Assembly: GCA_964606385.1 (NCBI GenBank)
Contig: CAZSFZ010000005.1
Location: 1 to 64,000 of the forward strand
DNA: 64,000 bases
Reading direction: 5' to 3'
DNA from: Aquincolibacterium sp964606385
Lineage (GTDB): Bacteria; Omnitrophota; Omnitrophia; Omnitrophales; Aquincolibacteriaceae
Numbering within the stretch: the first letter of the stretch is position 1; every line of letters starts with the position of its first letter. The notes beneath the pieces were generated by a model. That model did not search any database. It was not told the origin of the DNA and saw only the letters and a list, made by a program, of their open reading frames with translations. Made by a program: the position numbers and the translations under genes. This document shows positions 17,376 through 25,687 of the stretch, piece by piece.

Positions 17376-17678
17376 ATGTCCCAGCATCCTAGCTTGCGTT
17401 CCGATAGCGTCGGAGCCAAACACCGCAATGTTTTTAAGCGCCTGGAGCGCGTCAAAAAGCTTCAAGAAATGGGTAAGTGGAGCGATCGCGCGACGGTCTA
17501 TAACCTTCCCAAAGTGAAGTCCCTCAAGATCAAAATGAAGAAGGTCAAAGAACCGAAAGAAGGGGCTGCTGAGGGAGCCGCCGCACCGGGCGCCGCAGCG
17601 CCAGCCGCGGGGGCCAAGACGGCCGCGGCCGCAAAACCGGCTGCTGGTGCTAAACCGGCCGCAGACGCCAAAAAATAA
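17376..17678 (+). CDS. Small basic protein of the Chlamydiae/Verrucomicrobia type with Ala/Lys/Pro tail
   Basis: 100 residues. The first ~55 match the family of very small basic proteins known from PVC bacteria and suggested to bind rRNA: it begins MSQHPSLRSDSVGAKHRNV and continues FKRLERVKKL, with a GKW segment and a VYNLPKVKSLKI end. The remaining ~45 residues are almost only Ala, Lys, Pro and Gly, an extension I do not expect in the family. The closely spaced GNAT gene downstream is probably co-transcribed. The domain call is from memory of the family; the rRNA-binding role is a suggestion in the family description, not proven. Confidence 0.8.
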   Translation: MSQHPSLRSDSVGAKHRNVFKRLERVKKLQEMGKWSDRATVYNLPKVKSLKIKMKKVKEPKEGAAEGAAAPGAAAPAAGAKTAAAAKPAAGAKPAADAKK

Positions 17679-17698
17679 GGAGTCGAAAAGATCCGATC

Positions 17699-18196
17699 AT
17701 GATCACGATCCGAAGGTCCATGAAAGAAGATGATGCGGCCGTTGTCGACCTCATCAACGCGATCATGGATCGCGAGTTCCACGACGCGAAGCACGCCTAT
17801 CCGACCGAAGATGTCGAATGCATCGAAAAGGCCTACGGCGGTATCGGCGAGGCTTTTTTTGTCGCGGTGGACAACAAAACGCAGAAGGTGGTCGGGACCG
17901 TCGCGATCAAAAAAGAGGACGGACGCACCGCGCTGCTCCGTCGTCTTTTTGTGGCGCCGACGCACCGCAATCTCAAGATCGGGAAGCGTCTTATTGAGCG
18001 CGCGTTGGAGTTTTGCCGCGAAGTGGGATACGAAGAGGTGGTGTTCAAAACGACCTCTAAAATGTCCGGAGCGATCGACCTTTGCCTCAAGAACGGGTTT
18101 GCGCAGCGCGCGCATCTTGTGCTGGGTCCGATCGAACTGATCAAATTATCGCTGAGCCTTCGGGAAGATGTGCAGGCCCTGAAAGGGAAGTCTTAA
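17699..18196 (+). CDS. GNAT family N-acetyltransferase
   Basis: 165 residues. Acetyl-CoA-dependent acetyltransferase fold: strand ITIRRSMKEDD, central strands VVGTVAIKK and LLRRLFVAPTHRN, then the pyrophosphate-binding R/Q-x-x-G-x-G/A equivalent NLKIGKRLIERAL and a final NGF segment. The GKR in place of a canonical G-x-G/A is slightly degenerate. Because it directly follows the small basic protein gene, an acetylation target in the ribosome is conceivable, but this is only context. Confidence 0.85.
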   Translation: MITIRRSMKEDDAAVVDLINAIMDREFHDAKHAYPTEDVECIEKAYGGIGEAFFVAVDNKTQKVVGTVAIKKEDGRTALLRRLFVAPTHRNLKIGKRLIERALEFCREVGYEEVVFKTTSKMSGAIDLCLKNGFAQRAHLVLGPIELIKLSLSLREDVQALKGKS

Positions 18197-18197
18197 C

Positions 18198-19208
18198 ATG
18201 GGGTTGTTCGGTAAAAAGAAAAATACGGAAACGCGCGCGTCGGTCCTCACGGAGTCCGAAATAAGGAAAAAGCTTTATGGAGAGTTTTCCGATCGCACCT
18301 CCCATGTCGTGATCGGGGATCGGGATCATCTCCGCGAACCCGCCGCGTCTCCCTTGCCGCCTCTTCGGGAACCCTCGGGGGACAAAGAGGAAAAGGACAG
18401 GGACCTTTTTACCGCGCAGGAAGATATTCTCTCGGAACCAAGTGCTCCCTCCCGTCCGTTTGTGCCGGAACCTAAATTCGAAGAACCTTTACGGCAGGCT
18501 TCTTCTCATCCTGAAAAAAAACCGTCTTTTTCAGCGCCCGTATCTTCTCCCGAAGATCTCTACGCCAGGTTTCCCTACAACCGTCCCCAGACGAGCAGGT
18601 GGGCGCTGGTACAGGACTTTTTGCTGGGGCTGTCCGATAAGGCGGGGGAACTGGCCCGATTTATTCGCGATCCGAGACAGGTGGTCTTAAGAAGGTTTTT
18701 TTACTGGGGGACCGCAGCGCTTGTTATTTTTCTTCTTTTTTGGGGGGTCAACGCGCTCAACTCTCAACGCGAGGAAGCGTTGAGGGCCCGCTATAATATT
18801 TCAGGCGGCGAGCCGGCGGCGAAAGCTTCGGAAGCGGTCATTGCGGCTCCTGCCAAGTTCGTGACGGAGCGGCCTGTTGCAGTAGTTCCCTCGTCTGTTA
18901 GCACGGGTAAGACGACGACTGACACGCCTGCCGTGAAACCGCCGGCGACAGTTTCGACGCCCTACGTGATCCAGGTCGTGACCTATCCCTCGATGCAGGA
19001 TGCCGAATCCATCGTGAAAACACTAAAAAGTTCCGGCTTCAACGCCTTTGTGAAGGAAAGCGTCCGTCCGACGGGAACGGTCTTTTATATGGTTCTTATC
19101 GGGGGATTCCGCACGGCGGCCGAGGCCCAGGCCCAGCTTGCCAAGTTCCGCACCCAGGAAGTGGCCCGGCCTTTTCAGGACGCTTTCGTGAGGACGAACC
19201 GGTCATGA
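18198..19208 (+). CDS. Membrane protein with C-terminal SPOR-like domain
   Basis: 336 residues. A long, charged, Pro/Glu-rich cytoplasmic region (about residues 1-160) precedes one transmembrane helix (about 170-188), a Thr/Pro/Ala-rich linker, and a SPOR-like domain starting YVIQVVTYPSMQDAESIV and ending near the C-terminus. The plan is the same as the protein at 16652 but with a much longer cytoplasmic tail. Presumed role: peptidoglycan binding at the septum or envelope. Its last four bases overlap the PilZ gene. Confidence 0.7.
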   Translation: MGLFGKKKNTETRASVLTESEIRKKLYGEFSDRTSHVVIGDRDHLREPAASPLPPLREPSGDKEEKDRDLFTAQEDILSEPSAPSRPFVPEPKFEEPLRQASSHPEKKPSFSAPVSSPEDLYARFPYNRPQTSRWALVQDFLLGLSDKAGELARFIRDPRQVVLRRFFYWGTAALVIFLLFWGVNALNSQREEALRARYNISGGEPAAKASEAVIAAPAKFVTERPVAVVPSSVSTGKTTTDTPAVKPPATVSTPYVIQVVTYPSMQDAESIVKTLKSSGFNAFVKESVRPTGTVFYMVLIGGFRTAAEAQAQLAKFRTQEVARPFQDAFVRTNRS

Positions 19209-19573
19209 ATTCTCTCTGGGACGGTTTCAATAAAAGAAAATTTCCGAGGCTTCATCTGACCTGCGAAGTGGCGGTCCAGCCGGTCGGCAAGCAAAAGGCC
19301 TTTACCGCGACCACCGAAGACATTGGGATGGGAGGCGTTTCCGTGATGCTGCCTGAGCCTTTGGAGAGGTTCGATCGTTGCAAGATCAGCCTTGAGCTCA
19401 AGGACGGCGAGCCGCCCGTGCAGTGTACGGGCCGCAGCGTCTGGGTCATCCCGAGCCAGGACCGAAAATCCTCCAAAAAGAACTTTGATACGGGTCTGGA
19501 ATTTCTGGACCTGGATGAATTCTCCCGCAAGCGTTTGATGGCGTTCATCGCGCCTCCTTCCCAGAGATCGTAA
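19205..19573 (+). CDS. PilZ domain protein (possible c-di-GMP receptor)
   Basis: 122 residues, essentially a lone PilZ barrel. The N-terminal arginine motif appears as RKFPR (R-x-x-x-R), and the second motif as DIGMGGV, where the usual Ser of D/N-x-S-x-x-G is replaced by Gly. The C-terminus has FDTGLEFLDL, a common PilZ strand. c-di-GMP binding is likely but not certain given the altered motif. Overlaps the SPOR gene and precedes yajQ, which encodes another reported cyclic-dinucleotide-binding family. Confidence 0.78.
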   Translation: MNSLWDGFNKRKFPRLHLTCEVAVQPVGKQKAFTATTEDIGMGGVSVMLPEPLERFDRCKISLELKDGEPPVQCTGRSVWVIPSQDRKSSKKNFDTGLEFLDLDEFSRKRLMAFIAPPSQRS

Positions 19574-19585
19574 GGGGGCAGCCGC

Positions 19586-20089
19586 GTGGCCCAGCTCTCA
19601 TCGTTCGATATTGTTTCCCAGATCGATCTTCAAGAGGTTGATAATGCCGTCAATCAGGCCAAAAAAGAGCTCCAGAACCGGTTTGATTTCAAAGGCAGCA
19701 AGAGCACGATTGAATTCCTCAAGGACGAAAAAGAAAAGAAGCTCCGCATTATCGCCGACGACGATATGAAACTCCGGAACCTTCAGGATATCCTGAAGAC
19801 CCGGATGTCCAGCCGCAAGATATCTCCCAAGGCCCTGGATTTCAAAACTCCGGAGAGCGCCTTTAACGGTTGCCTCCGGCAGGAAGTAACCCTTGCGCAG
19901 GGGATCCCTCAGGAAAAAGCCAAAGAGATCGTGAAGATGATCAAAGACCTTCCCGTCAAAGTGCAGGCGGCCATTCAAGGGGACGAGATACGCGTTTCGT
20001 CCAAGAGCAAAGACGATCTCCAGGCCGTGATCCAGCACCTTCGAAGTGCCCCTGTTACCATCCCTCTTCAGTTCACGAACTTTCGTTAA
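19586..20089 (+). CDS. yajQ: YajQ family cyclic-di-nucleotide-binding protein
   Basis: 167 residues, normal length. It opens with SSFDIVSQIDLQEVDNAV and contains RFDFKGSKSTIEF, then the second repeat ending IQGDEIRVSSKSKDDLQAVI and the tail LQFTNFR, all diagnostic of YajQ. Members bind nucleic acid, and some bind c-di-GMP and act as transcriptional co-regulators. The start is GTG at 19586, with a purine-rich AAGGGGG upstream. It ends the long gene series that starts at 16652. Confidence 0.93.
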   Translation: MAQLSSFDIVSQIDLQEVDNAVNQAKKELQNRFDFKGSKSTIEFLKDEKEKKLRIIADDDMKLRNLQDILKTRMSSRKISPKALDFKTPESAFNGCLRQEVTLAQGIPQEKAKEIVKMIKDLPVKVQAAIQGDEIRVSSKSKDDLQAVIQHLRSAPVTIPLQFTNFR

Positions 20090-20352
20090 GTCCTTTATTA
20101 TCAATAAGATAAGGCCTTTTCTCACGACAGGATTTTGTTCGCCCCAGGAGTTCCTTTTTATGAAGTTTTATGAAAAAAATTTAATCAAAAAAACAAGCCC
20201 GTTTTCTTGCCAAACCCATACTCATGTGTTACTTTTTGGTCGGGAAAAGTGATTTTCAATTAATCAAATGTCTGGTGCAGTCGATAATTTAACAACGGAA
20301 AGTCAGGCTTTTCCGGTTAATGCGATAGCGAAAAAAAGTAAAGGAGGAAGCA
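20090..20352. other. AT-rich intergenic region upstream of the stand-alone PilZ gene
   Basis: 263 bases, AT-richer than its surroundings. No gene is supported. A GATAAT hexamer at 20283 could be a -10, without a clear -35. It ends with a strong ribosome-binding site (AAAGGAGG) for the PilZ gene at 20353. Confidence 0.6.
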
Positions 20353-20742
20353 ATGGAAAGAGATAAGCGCAGGTTCAAGCGCTTTGACGCCTATATGAGC
20401 GTGAAGTTCACCGGAACCGAATCGACGTCCGTTAAAGGGGTCGGGTTGAGCAGGGACCTTTGCCGTGAGGGTCTTAAGATCAACTCCGATAAATCCCTGC
20501 AGGAAGGGACTCCGCTGGATCTTGAGATCACGATCCCGGATGATCCGAAGCCCATTTTCAGCTCGGGATTGGTCATGTGGTCCAGGCCGTCCGAGGGGAC
20601 CGATCAGGGCTATGACCAGGGGGTCCGGTTGCTGAATATGGATCCGGTCGACAAGTTCCGCGTTCTGGACTATGCGTACAATCATTGGCTTGAGACCAAG
20701 GTCAACGACTACGCGGATCCGGAAAGCGTTCAAGAGTGGTAA
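20353..20742 (+). CDS. Stand-alone PilZ domain protein
   Basis: 129 residues. Arginine motif RRFKRFD at the N-terminus (R-x-x-x-R), a degenerate second motif around SRDLCREGLK, and strands ending YDQGVRLLNMD. The gene has a strong Shine-Dalgarno sequence, its own AT-rich upstream region and a strong terminator, so it is an independent, probably well-expressed transcript. It belongs to a different PilZ subtype from the protein at 19205. Likely a c-di-GMP-responsive adaptor; partner unknown. Confidence 0.78.
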   Translation: MERDKRRFKRFDAYMSVKFTGTESTSVKGVGLSRDLCREGLKINSDKSLQEGTPLDLEITIPDDPKPIFSSGLVMWSRPSEGTDQGYDQGVRLLNMDPVDKFRVLDYAYNHWLETKVNDYADPESVQEW

Positions 20743-20821
20743 GACGGATCTCTTAACGGGGCTTTGTCTTCACCTGCTGTTGGACTTATAATTTCGAACT
20801 GCTATTAGTTCTGAAAGATCG

Positions 20822-20858
20822 ATAAGGGGCGCTCCAAAAAGCGCCCCTTATTTTTTTT
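20822..20858 (+). terminator. Rho-independent terminator of the PilZ gene
   Basis: A perfect 12-base inverted repeat (20822-20833 with 20840-20851), a 6-base loop and a run of eight T residues counted from the end of the stem. Confidence 0.93.
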
Positions 20859-20978
20859 CTCTCCCCATTCTTTTTCGCTCTACCGGAGATCCGCAGGGCT
20901 GTAAGGTCACGAGCGTTTCCTGCCGATAATTCACCATGTCCCATTAATCTTTTAATGTTTTGAAACGGAGCATTGGGC

Positions 20979-23012
20979 ATGATGAATTTTTTCTCTTTCG
21001 GGAAAAAGGTCAAGCCGGAGGTCAAAGAAGGGTACCTGTCGGAACCCATCTCTCTTTTTTCGTCGCTCGCGCCCGAAGAACAAGCTCTGATCGAGCAGCA
21101 TTCCCGTCTTGTGGGGTTCAAACGCGGCGATCTTGTGTATGAAGAGGGGGCTGCGCCCGATGCCTTTTATATCATCATCTCCGGCCGTTTCCGTCTCTTC
21201 ACCCGCGGCCGCGGTCCCGAGAAAGATACCACCCTGCTTTATTTCTATCGCGGCGAACATTTCGGCGAAACCTCGCTTTTGACCGGGGGCGTTCACAGCG
21301 CTTCGGTGGAGGCGAAGACCGACGCCATGGCGCTTAAGATCAGCGCCGAAAGTTTCCAGATCCTCCTGCATGCGATCCCGGCATTAGCCCTTCACCTGAG
21401 CCGTTCCCTCGGGCGGCACCTGACCCGCGAGGACCTGGGGTACAGCCATCACCGGCGCGAGGTTCGCATCGCCGCTTTCTATTTCGCCGCTTCGACGGAA
21501 GGGATGGCCCGTTTCCTCGTGGATTTTATCAAAACCCTGCGCCACGAGACCCAGAGCAAAACGCTGCTTCTGGACCTCTCAGGAAAGCTCAAGAACCTTC
21601 TGCCGCCTGAATTCCGCCGCGGGGACCTCCCGGGTTTCGACCTCAAGACGATGGACCCGTCACAGGAGGCGGTGGTCCAGCGGTCGATCCTCGCAAGCGA
21701 CGCAAGTTTCGACTTCATGCCTTTTGTGGTCAACGCCGCGCTGGACGAAGATGAAAAGAAATTCACGACGCTTTTGACCTACCTGACCTACCGGTACGAT
21801 TACCTTGTGATCTGTCTTCCGGACCGTAATACGCCCGTCGCCGTCAAGGCGCTCAACTATTCGGACCGTGTTTACCTCTGGGCGGAAAAACGGACGGATG
21901 TGTACACGTTCGCGTCCAAAAAAGCGGGGGAGCTCTGTCAGGATTTCGGTTTCAGCAAGAACGAGATCAAGATCCTGATGCCCTCACAGGAAGGCAAGTC
22001 TTTTTCCGGGGAAGGTGCGGGAGGAAGTTCCGACCTTCAGCTTTTTTCTACGCTTCCGTCCCTGCAATACCAGCGTTATCAGTATGAAAAGACCATCACC
22101 TTTTTGGCCAAGGAGTGGTCGGAGCGGTTGGTAGGGCTGGTGCTGGGAAGCGGTGCCGCCTATGGATTGGCGCATATCGGCGTGCTGCGGGTGCTGGAGC
22201 AGGAGAAGATCCCCGTGGACGTGATCGCAGGGTCGAGCATCGGGGCCCTGATCGGAACCTTGTGGGCCGCCGGCTATGATTCTCATGAGATCGAAAAGAT
22301 TGCGAAGTCCCTCGATAAAAAGAACGCTTTTTTTAAGCTTCTCGGATTCCGGGACATCTCGGCTTTTCACCGTGGATTTTTCAAGGGTAATCAGATCACC
22401 CAGTTCTTTTCCGCCTATTTGAAGGACATGACCTTTCTGGACCTCAAGATCCCGGTCAAAATGGTGGCGACCGATCTTTTGACCTCTGAAGAGGTCGTGC
22501 TGGAATCAGGGAATGTTTTGAACGCGTTACGCGCCTCGATCTCGATCCCGGGATTTTTCAGACCCAGTCCCTATCGGGGGAGTTACCTGATCGACGGCGG
22601 GATCGTGGACCCGCTTCCGGTCAAGATCCTTTCGAACATGGGGGTGCGCAAGATCATCGCGGTGAACGTGCTGCCGGCTCCCAAGGACCTTATTGAACGC
22701 AACGAGCTCCGGCGCAAGGCTTTTCACCAGGGCTTCCAGCAGCGGGGCTACTGGCAAAGGGTTTTGATGAAGACCCGGGACCGGATCCAGCGCCGCTATA
22801 CCGCGAATATCTTTAACGTGCTCATGAATTCCATCCAGTACACCGAATTCGAGATCGCCCGCATGGGAGGCAGCGAAGCCGATATCTTTATCCACGCCGC
22901 GGTTCCGGATGCCCACTGGATCGAGTTTTTTTCCCCTCACAAATTTATCGAAGAAGGGGCCCGGAAGACGCGGGAACAGCTGTCCGAAATACGCCAATTG
23001 CTGGTTGAGTGA
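20979..23012 (+). CDS. Cyclic-nucleotide-binding domain / patatin-like phospholipase (NTE family)
   Basis: 677 residues from ATG 20979 (GGAG eight bases upstream). Residues about 20-135 form a cNMP-binding domain (FKRGDLVYEEG, HFGETSLLTGG). Residues about 190-330 resemble the degenerate P-loop-like segment found in bacterial NTE relatives. The patatin domain follows, with the oxyanion loop GSGAAYG from residue 390, nucleophile serine 420 in GSSIG, and catalytic aspartate 539 in DGG. Both dyad residues are present, so it should hydrolyse phospholipid or lysophospholipid acyl chains at the membrane. Neighbouring acyl-CoA synthetase and monoglyceride-lipase-like genes suggest a lipid scavenging or recycling group, which would fit a host- or prey-dependent life style (inference). 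Confidence 0.92.
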   Translation: MMNFFSFGKKVKPEVKEGYLSEPISLFSSLAPEEQALIEQHSRLVGFKRGDLVYEEGAAPDAFYIIISGRFRLFTRGRGPEKDTTLLYFYRGEHFGETSLLTGGVHSASVEAKTDAMALKISAESFQILLHAIPALALHLSRSLGRHLTREDLGYSHHRREVRIAAFYFAASTEGMARFLVDFIKTLRHETQSKTLLLDLSGKLKNLLPPEFRRGDLPGFDLKTMDPSQEAVVQRSILASDASFDFMPFVVNAALDEDEKKFTTLLTYLTYRYDYLVICLPDRNTPVAVKALNYSDRVYLWAEKRTDVYTFASKKAGELCQDFGFSKNEIKILMPSQEGKSFSGEGAGGSSDLQLFSTLPSLQYQRYQYEKTITFLAKEWSERLVGLVLGSGAAYGLAHIGVLRVLEQEKIPVDVIAGSSIGALIGTLWAAGYDSHEIEKIAKSLDKKNAFFKLLGFRDISAFHRGFFKGNQITQFFSAYLKDMTFLDLKIPVKMVATDLLTSEEVVLESGNVLNALRASISIPGFFRPSPYRGSYLIDGGIVDPLPVKILSNMGVRKIIAVNVLPAPKDLIERNELRRKAFHQGFQQRGYWQRVLMKTRDRIQRRYTANIFNVLMNSIQYTEFEIARMGGSEADIFIHAAVPDAHWIEFFSPHKFIEEGARKTREQLSEIRQLLVE

Positions 23013-23101
23013 GCCGCGGATGACGGGGGCGGGTCTCCCGGCCGGGGGGAGCTGCGAATACCTCTCAAGAAAAAACAGATTTTCTCGATAATTTTTTAAG
23101 C

Positions 23102-23107
23102 TATAAT
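23102..23107 (+). promoter_or_regulatory. Putative -10 element before the secreted coiled-coil gene
   Basis: TATAAT at 23102-23107, 58 bases before the ATG at 23166. The region 17 bases further upstream is T-rich with no strong -35. Confidence 0.4.
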
Positions 23108-23165
23108 AGCGGCCACTTAGCAGTGCATGCCAGATCCAGGCTTGATCGATCAATGAAAGGGCCTT

Positions 23166-23825
23166 ATGCGTAAGTTTGGTTTAGGGTTCGCGCTTCTGTT
23201 CCTGCTTCAACTCGGTGTTTCCGCTCCCCAAAAAACCGTGGATGCCAAACAACCTTCGACGACTCCTCAAGGGGCCAAGGCCAAGAAATCCGTATCGGCG
23301 ATGGCGACCCCGCAGGCGATCGGCGACGGGATCGTTCAGTTCTTCGGGCGCAGCAAGACGGGTAAGGAGCTGATGGAGGAAAAAGCCAAGAAAAGCGCCC
23401 CAGTAGTGAAAGCGCCCGCCGCGAAGAAAACAGCCTCCAAACTTGAGAAAGCGAATCTGAAGCCGGATTATGTGCCTCCTCCGCCGACGCCGCGGGCTTC
23501 GGTGCCCCAGGTGCGTCAGGAGATCGAGAAGATCTTTGAGCTGAACAAGAAGATCAAGAACGTGCAGAGCGGCCGGTCCGTGCAGCTCCAGCGGGTCCAG
23601 GAGCAGGCCCGGATCCATCAAAAGATCCTGGATGAGCTCGAGGCCTCGCAGAAACAAGGTGAAGGACAAAAATCTTCCGCTAAGAACGCCCTGCTGGCGC
23701 AGGAAAAGCTCCGCATCATCCATGAAGAAACCCAGCGCAACGCCAAGACGATCGACGATCTCAAAGAAGCGCCTGCCGAAACGGTCTCCACTGCCGCCGA
23801 AAAAGTAAAGACAGCCGCTTCCTAG
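23166..23825 (+). CDS. Secreted or periplasmic coiled-coil protein of unknown function
   Basis: 219 residues, no family recognised. A clear signal peptide (about residues 1-20) is followed by a Lys/Ala/Pro-rich low-complexity stretch, a PPPP segment near residue 100, and a charged helix from about 115 to 210 with coiled-coil character. The end is Ala/Val-rich. It has its own promoter-like sequence and is followed within 11 bases by the acyl-CoA synthetase gene. It could be a periplasmic scaffold or chaperone; there is no direct evidence. Confidence 0.7.
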   Translation: MRKFGLGFALLFLLQLGVSAPQKTVDAKQPSTTPQGAKAKKSVSAMATPQAIGDGIVQFFGRSKTGKELMEEKAKKSAPVVKAPAAKKTASKLEKANLKPDYVPPPPTPRASVPQVRQEIEKIFELNKKIKNVQSGRSVQLQRVQEQARIHQKILDELEASQKQGEGQKSSAKNALLAQEKLRIIHEETQRNAKTIDDLKEAPAETVSTAAEKVKTAAS

Positions 23826-23836
23826 ACAAAGGCCCC

Positions 23837-25687
23837 ATGGCCCAGAAGCGTTCCGGATTCCCGCCTGATTGTGTCGAAGAGAACGGAAATCTCCTGAAAG
23901 TCCTCCGCCATCGGGCCGGTTTCTTCGGCTCGAAGAAGGCGCTTTTTTACAAGGTCCGGGGAGAGTACACAGGCGCTTACAGCTGGCAGGAATGGATGAA
24001 GATCGTCCGGGAGACGGCGATGGCGCTTCATTCCCTTGGCATTCGGAAGGGGGACCACGTCGGGATCCTCTCCGAAAATGGTCCTGAGTGGACGTTCGCC
24101 GACCTCGGGATCCTGAGCCTCGGAGCCGTGACCGTTCCGATCTACCCGACCGCATCCCTCGAAGATACCCGCTACATCATTGAACACGCCGATCTTAAAG
24201 CCCTTTTTGTTTCCAACGAGGAACAATACCGCAAGATCGAAGGATTCCGGACCCGGTTCCTGCCCGCGGGGATCGTTCTTTTTAACGCGGGCGGCCGGAA
24301 CGACGTGCCGGATCTGAATGCATTCCGCGAGATCGGCCGCTGCCATGACCTGGCGCACGGCGGTCTGTATGATTCGTCCGTGGAGTCGGTCGGTCCCGAG
24401 GATCTCGCGACGATCATCTACACCTCGGGGACGACGGGAGCCCCGAAGGGCGTCATGCTCACGCACCGCAACCTGATCGCGAACTATCAGGGATCCTTCC
24501 AGCGCATCCAGATCGATGACCACGACTCCGTGCTTTCGTTCCTGCCTCTCAGCCATATTTTCGAACGCCTGGCCGGTTATTACTATCAGGTCGCCTACGG
24601 GGTTTCGATCGCTTATGCCGAAAGTTTTGCGACCGTGGCGGAGGATATCCGGAAAGTGAAGCCCACGATCGTGGTCGCGGTCCCTCGTTTTTATGAAAAA
24701 ACCTACGCGCGGATCCTTGAAGAGGTCCAACGTTCACCGGCCTGGAAACAGAAGCTTTTTCACTGGGCGGTGCGCGTCGGGACCCGCGTGGCGCAGATGA
24801 AGCTCCGCGAGCATCCCGTGCCTTTGTGGCTCGGGATCCTGAACGGGGTTGCGAAGGGCATGGTCTTTAACAAGCTCAAGCAAGCCATGGGCGGAAGGAT
24901 CCGCTTTTTTATCTCCGGGGGCGCGCCTCTTTCGAAGGATCTGGCCCGGTTCTTCTTTGCCGCGGATGTCATGATCCTGGAAGGTTATGGATTGACCGAG
25001 ACCTCGCCCGTGATCGCCGTGAACGCCCTGGACGATTTCAGGTTCGGGACCGTGGGGAAACCCATTGCCGGGATCCGCGTGAAGATCGCTGAGGACGGGG
25101 AGATCCTGACCCAGGGACCCTGTGTGATGAAAGGTTATTACAATAACCCTCACGCGACGGCGGAATGCATCAAGGACGGCTGGTTCCATACCGGAGACAT
25201 CGGGCATTTTGACGAGGAAGGGTTTCTCCATATCACGGACCGCAAAAAGGATATTATCGTGACCGCGGGAGGCAAGAACGTTTCTCCGCAGAACATCGAG
25301 GCGAGGATCCTTGCGGACAACCTTTTTGTCCAGGCGATCGTGCTGGGGGATAAACGCCCGTATCTCTGCGCGCTCCTTGTCCCGCACAAACAGGAGGTGC
25401 TCCAGCATGCCTCAGCGCGCCGGTTGAGCGACATGCCGTACGAGAAGCTTCTGGAGCATCCCGAGATCCAGGCGTGGGTCCGGGAGCGTTTGGATAGTTG
25501 CATGGAAGGCCTGGCGAGTTTCGAGACTGTGAAGGCCTTTATTCTCCTGCCGAACGAGTTCACCCTGAACGCCGGGGAGATGACGCCGACTTTGAAGATC
25601 AAGCGCCGCGTGGTCATGAAGGAATATCAGAAGGCCATTGATGAACTTTATCATAGGGCCAACAGGGACTGGTCTTCCCGGACATGA
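23837..25687 (+). CDS. Long-chain fatty-acid-CoA ligase (AMP-binding family)
   Basis: 616 residues. Activates fatty acids to acyl-CoA through an acyl-adenylate. The P-loop-like motif YTSGTTGAPKGV, then LPLSHIFER typical of long-chain synthetases, the GYGLTETSPV motif, TGDIG(H) and DRKKDIIVTAGGKNVSP are all present in order, so the enzyme looks complete. The length matches the FadD15/long-chain group. It overlaps the downstream lipase-like gene by four bases, suggesting that the released fatty acids are activated by this enzyme. Confidence 0.93.
   Translation: MAQKRSGFPPDCVEENGNLLKVLRHRAGFFGSKKALFYKVRGEYTGAYSWQEWMKIVRETAMALHSLGIRKGDHVGILSENGPEWTFADLGILSLGAVTVPIYPTASLEDTRYIIEHADLKALFVSNEEQYRKIEGFRTRFLPAGIVLFNAGGRNDVPDLNAFREIGRCHDLAHGGLYDSSVESVGPEDLATIIYTSGTTGAPKGVMLTHRNLIANYQGSFQRIQIDDHDSVLSFLPLSHIFERLAGYYYQVAYGVSIAYAESFATVAEDIRKVKPTIVVAVPRFYEKTYARILEEVQRSPAWKQKLFHWAVRVGTRVAQMKLREHPVPLWLGILNGVAKGMVFNKLKQAMGGRIRFFISGGAPLSKDLARFFFAADVMILEGYGLTETSPVIAVNALDDFRFGTVGKPIAGIRVKIAEDGEILTQGPCVMKGYYNNPHATAECIKDGWFHTGDIGHFDEEGFLHITDRKKDIIVTAGGKNVSPQNIEARILADNLFVQAIVLGDKRPYLCALLVPHKQEVLQHASARRLSDMPYEKLLEHPEIQAWVRERLDSCMEGLASFETVKAFILLPNEFTLNAGEMTPTLKIKRRVVMKEYQKAIDELYHRANRDWSSRT

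Noticed and set aside
20090..20352. c-di-GMP riboswitch before the stand-alone PilZ gene
   Set aside because: The expected GEMM core sequences are not visible; the region is simply AT-rich.
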